NCBI GenBank assembly: GCA_021647245.1 | Contig: JAKIVC010000018.1 | Location: 1-52,500 of the forward strand | DNA length: 52,500 bases | From: Gammaproteobacteria bacterium | Lineage (GTDB): Bacteria; Pseudomonadota; Gammaproteobacteria; RBG-16-57-12 | Direction: 5' to 3' | Shown: positions 50,037 through 52,500 of the stretch, in pieces | How the letters are laid out: each line of letters starts with the position of its first letter | Numbering within the stretch: the stretch's first letter is position 1 | Notes under the pieces: generated by a model | The model's database searches: none | What the model was told of the DNA's origin: nothing | The model's input: the letters and a program-made list of their open reading frames with translations, nothing else | Position numbers and translations under genes: made by a program

Positions 50037-50079
50037 TGCGCGCTTTCCGGGTCGCAGTGTTAATTAGGAGAACTTTAGA

Positions 50080-50436
50080 ATGGCGCGTATTGCTGGCGTA
50101 AACATTCCAGATAATAAGCATACTGTTATTGCATTGACTGCAATTTACGGTGTAGGTCGTACCCGTGCACATCAAATTTGTGCAAATGCAGGTGTTGCAA
50201 CTGATGCGAAGATTCGTGATTTAGCCGAGTCTGAGCTTCAGCTATTGCGTACAGAGACGGCAAAGTTAACTCTTGAAGGTGACCTCCGTCGCGAAGTTTC
50301 CATGAACATCAAGCGGCTGATGGATATGGGATGTTATCGTGGTATTCGTCATCGTCGCGGACTTCCGCTTCGTGGTCAGCGTACGCGCACCAATGCGCGG
50401 ACACGGAAAGGGCCTCGTCGTCCAATTAAAAGATAA
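50080..50436 (+). CDS. rpsM: 30S ribosomal protein S13
   Basis: S13 contacts the P-site tRNA and the 50S subunit. The 118-residue protein shows [26 protein letters not shown] and the basic C-terminal [25 protein letters not shown] precedes the ATG. Confidence 0.98.
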   Translation: MARIAGVNIPDNKHTVIALTAIYGVGRTRAHQICANAGVATDAKIRDLAESELQLLRTETAKLTLEGDLRREVSMNIKRLMDMGCYRGIRHRRGLPLRGQRTRTNARTRKGPRRPIKR

Positions 50437-50454
50437 TTTTGGGATTGTATAAGA

Positions 50455-50844
50455 ATGGCTAAGACTCCAGTGCGCGCAAAAAAGCGTGTAAAACGTAATG
50501 TTGTTGATGGTATTGCCCATGTGCATGCCACTTTTAACAATACAATAATCACCATAAGTGATCGTCAAGGTAATGCGCTTTGTTGGGCTACATCTGGCGG
50601 CAGTGGCTTTCGAGGTTCACGAAAAAGCACCCCTTTTGCAGCGCAAATAGCTGCTGAACGTGCTGGTCAGGTAGCGCTCGATATGGGTGTGAAGAACCTT
50701 GATGTAAATGTCAAGGGGCCAGGCCCAGGTCGCGAATCAGCTGTGCGTTCATTGAACTCACTTGGTTTTAAGATTGGTACAATCTCAGATGTGACGCCTA
50801 TTCCGCATAACGGATGTCGTCCACCTAAGAAGCGTCGAGTTTAA
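50455..50844 (+). CDS. rpsK: 30S ribosomal protein S11
   Basis: S11 lies on the 30S platform beside the mRNA. The 129-residue protein has [24 protein letters not shown] and the C-terminal [15 protein letters not shown]. Confidence 0.98.
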   Translation: MAKTPVRAKKRVKRNVVDGIAHVHATFNNTIITISDRQGNALCWATSGGSGFRGSRKSTPFAAQIAAERAGQVALDMGVKNLDVNVKGPGPGRESAVRSLNSLGFKIGTISDVTPIPHNGCRPPKKRRV

Positions 50845-50857
50845 TAGGAGAGAGATT

Positions 50858-51484
50858 TTGGCTAGGTATATTGGTCCCAAGTGTCGTCAGTGTCGCCGTG
50901 AAGGTGAGAAGCTCTTTTTAAAGGGTGAGAAATGCTATACAGCAAAATGCCCTATTGAGACTCGTGCTTATGCACCAGGGCAGCACGGACAAAAGAATGC
51001 GCGCCTTTCAAATTACGGCGTGCAATTACGAGCTAAGCAAAAGTTACGCCGTATCTACGGTATTCTCGAAGGTCAGTTCCGCCTTTACTACAAAGAAGCG
51101 GATAGAATCAAAGGCGCGACTGGTGAAAACCTATTACGCTTGCTGGAGTGTCGTCTAGATAACGTGGTATATCGTATGGGCTTCGCGGCATCACGCACTG
51201 AAGCACGCCAGTTGGTTAGGCACAACGGTGTAAGCGTTAATGGTCGCCGTGTAAACATTCCATCCTATTCAGTGCTAGCAAATGATGTTGTTGCCGTGCG
51301 AGAAGGGGCGAAGGCTCAGCTGCGCGTTAAAGGGGCTCTTGAGTCTGCACAGCAGCGTGGTTTTGCCGAATGGGTTGAAGTTGATTCGAAGAAGATGGAA
51401 GGTGTGTTTAAGTCTGCGCCTGAACGGTCTGAGTTGCCTTCAGATATCAACGAAAATCTTGTGGTTGAGCTCTACTCTAAATAA
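50858..51484 (+). CDS. rpsD: 30S ribosomal protein S4 (C+ zinc-finger form)
   Basis: S4 nucleates 30S assembly and, in E. coli, represses the alpha operon. The 208-residue protein starts at TTG 50858 ([16 protein letters not shown]), with AGGAG upstream. Cys9, Cys12, Cys26 and Cys31 form a C-x2-C-x13-C-x4-C zinc motif, absent in E. coli S4. The rest matches closely, including GYGVQL-type [13 protein letters not shown] and the S4 domain. Confidence 0.98.
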   Translation: MARYIGPKCRQCRREGEKLFLKGEKCYTAKCPIETRAYAPGQHGQKNARLSNYGVQLRAKQKLRRIYGILEGQFRLYYKEADRIKGATGENLLRLLECRLDNVVYRMGFAASRTEARQLVRHNGVSVNGRRVNIPSYSVLANDVVAVREGAKAQLRVKGALESAQQRGFAEWVEVDSKKMEGVFKSAPERSELPSDINENLVVELYSK

Positions 51485-51528
51485 CCGGTTCGTATCACTT
51501 TAGTGGCAACAATGTTGCGAGGAAAATT

Positions 51529-52500
51529 ATGCAGGTAATAACAGATTTGTTGAAGCCGCGTCTGGTAAATGTTCAGCAGGTTAGCCATAATTTGGCGCGA
51601 GTGACATTGGAGCCGCTTGAGCGTGGGTTTGGCCATACTCTAGGGAATGCGCTGCGGCGTATTTTGCTCTCGTCAATGCCTGGTGCGGCTGTGGTAGAGG
51701 CTGAAATTGATGGTGTTCTCCACGAGTACAGCGCCCTTGAGGGTGTGCAAGAGGATGTCATTGAGATTCTTCTTAATCTTAAGGGTCTTGCCATAGTCAT
51801 GCATGAAGGCGACTCTGCTGAGATCGTCCTCTCCAAGAAAGGTGAAGGTCCGGTTACTGCCGCTGACCTTGTGCTTCCTCATAATATAGAGTTGATCAAC
51901 CCTGAACACCTTATCGCGACGCTGTCTAAAAAAGGTGCCCTCGAAATGCGCTTGAAGGTTGAGTCAGGTCGTGGATATCAGCCATCAACACAGCGCCAGT
52001 CAAATGATGAGGGCGACAAGGCAATTGGCCACCTCCTTCTGGATGCCTCTTTCAGTCCGGTTAGTCGCGTTTCATACAGTGTCGAGGCAGCCCGTGTTGA
52101 GCAGCGCACAAACCTTGACAAGCTGATACTTGAGCTTGAAACAAACGGCACAATTGACCCTGAGGATGCAATCCGTAAGGCGGCTACTATTTTGCAAGAC
52201 CAGTTAACCTCATTTGTCGATCTGAAGGCGATTGAAGCTGCAAAGCCAGAAGAAAAAGAGCCAGAGATTGATCCGGTTCTTTTACGCCCAGTTGATGACC
52301 TTGAGTTGACGGTAAGGTCTGCGAATTGCCTGAAGGCAGAGCAGATTTACTATATTGGTGATCTTGTGCAGCGCACAGAAGTGGAGCTGCTCAAGACGCC
52401 TAACTTAGGTAAAAAGTCCCTTACAGAGATAAAGACCGTCTTGGCTCAGAGAGGTCTGTCACTTGGTCTTACGCTCGAGAGCTGGCCGCCTGCAGGTGTT
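51529..52500 (+). CDS. rpoA: DNA-directed RNA polymerase subunit alpha (3' end cut by window)
   Basis: Alpha assembles the polymerase core and binds UP elements and activators. The 324 codons present begin [14 protein letters not shown], with GAGGA upstream. They include the N-terminal dimer domain ([23 protein letters not shown]) and the C-terminal domain [41 protein letters not shown], with the UP-element-binding Arg. Alignment with E. coli alpha (329 residues) suggests only a few codons are missing beyond the window end. Confidence 0.98.
   Translation, partial: MQVITDLLKPRLVNVQQVSHNLARVTLEPLERGFGHTLGNALRRILLSSMPGAAVVEAEIDGVLHEYSALEGVQEDVIEILLNLKGLAIVMHEGDSAEIVLSKKGEGPVTAADLVLPHNIELINPEHLIATLSKKGALEMRLKVESGRGYQPSTQRQSNDEGDKAIGHLLLDASFSPVSRVSYSVEAARVEQRTNLDKLILELETNGTIDPEDAIRKAATILQDQLTSFVDLKAIEAAKPEEKEPEIDPVLLRPVDDLELTVRSANCLKAEQIYYIGDLVQRTEVELLKTPNLGKKSLTEIKTVLAQRGLSLGLTLESWPPAGV

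Overview
The window is a stretch of a gammaproteobacterial chromosome with moderate base composition. It has no sign of a prophage, plasmid, insertion sequence or CRISPR array. The evidence is the tRNA-Tyr/Gly/Thr-tuf-tRNA-Trp-secE-nusG-rplKAJL-rpoBC order, the str-S10-spc-alpha ribosomal series after it, and the ampDE, purMN, hda, rppH-ptsP and Csr/Rsm-type components. The species cannot be named from sequence alone.

Region 1 (1-21160) is ordinary accessory and core metabolism. It opens with a small RNA carrying ten GGA motifs, several of them in hairpin loops, that looks like a CsrB/RsmY/RsmZ regulator (about 118-264). This is the most interesting element I found. It is followed by a small hypothetical gene, argH, a minus-strand ampD-ampE-histidine phosphatase cluster, a large MHYT/PAS hybrid histidine kinase with a stand-alone receiver, a HAD phosphatase, rppH-ptsP, a minus-strand purM-purN-DUF3108 cluster, DUF2066-PerM-hda, a WrbA-like flavoprotein, a DUF4398 lipoprotein and a class I fumarase. 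Two copies of a short inverted-repeat motif lie here (8810-8955 and 16598-16625).

Region 2 (21291-34906) starts at a strong promoter with a GC-rich discriminator. It reads tRNA-Tyr, tRNA-Gly, tRNA-Thr, tuf copy 1, tRNA-Trp, secE, nusG, rplK, rplA, rplJ, rplL, rpoB and rpoC. It has recognisable L1 and L10 autoregulatory leaders and strong hairpins in the rplL-rpoB and rpoB-rpoC gaps.

Region 3 (34926-52500) holds the str operon (rpsL, rpsG, fusA, tuf copy 2, rpsJ), the S10 operon (rplC to rpsQ), the spc operon (rplN to rpmJ) and the alpha operon (rpsM, rpsK, rpsD, rpoA; rpoA runs off the window end). Each unit has a promoter candidate with 17-bp spacing and a GC-rich discriminator, which suggests growth-rate or stringent control. 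The S10 promoter candidate lies inside the 3' end of rpsJ, and hairpins follow the predicted start points of str and S10. The two tuf genes are identical over 1178 bases, which indicates gene conversion.

No previously undescribed multi-gene system is visible. The findings worth checking are the small RNA, the inverted-repeat elements, the promoter and hairpin architecture of the ribosomal operons, and the divergent MHYT sensor kinase.
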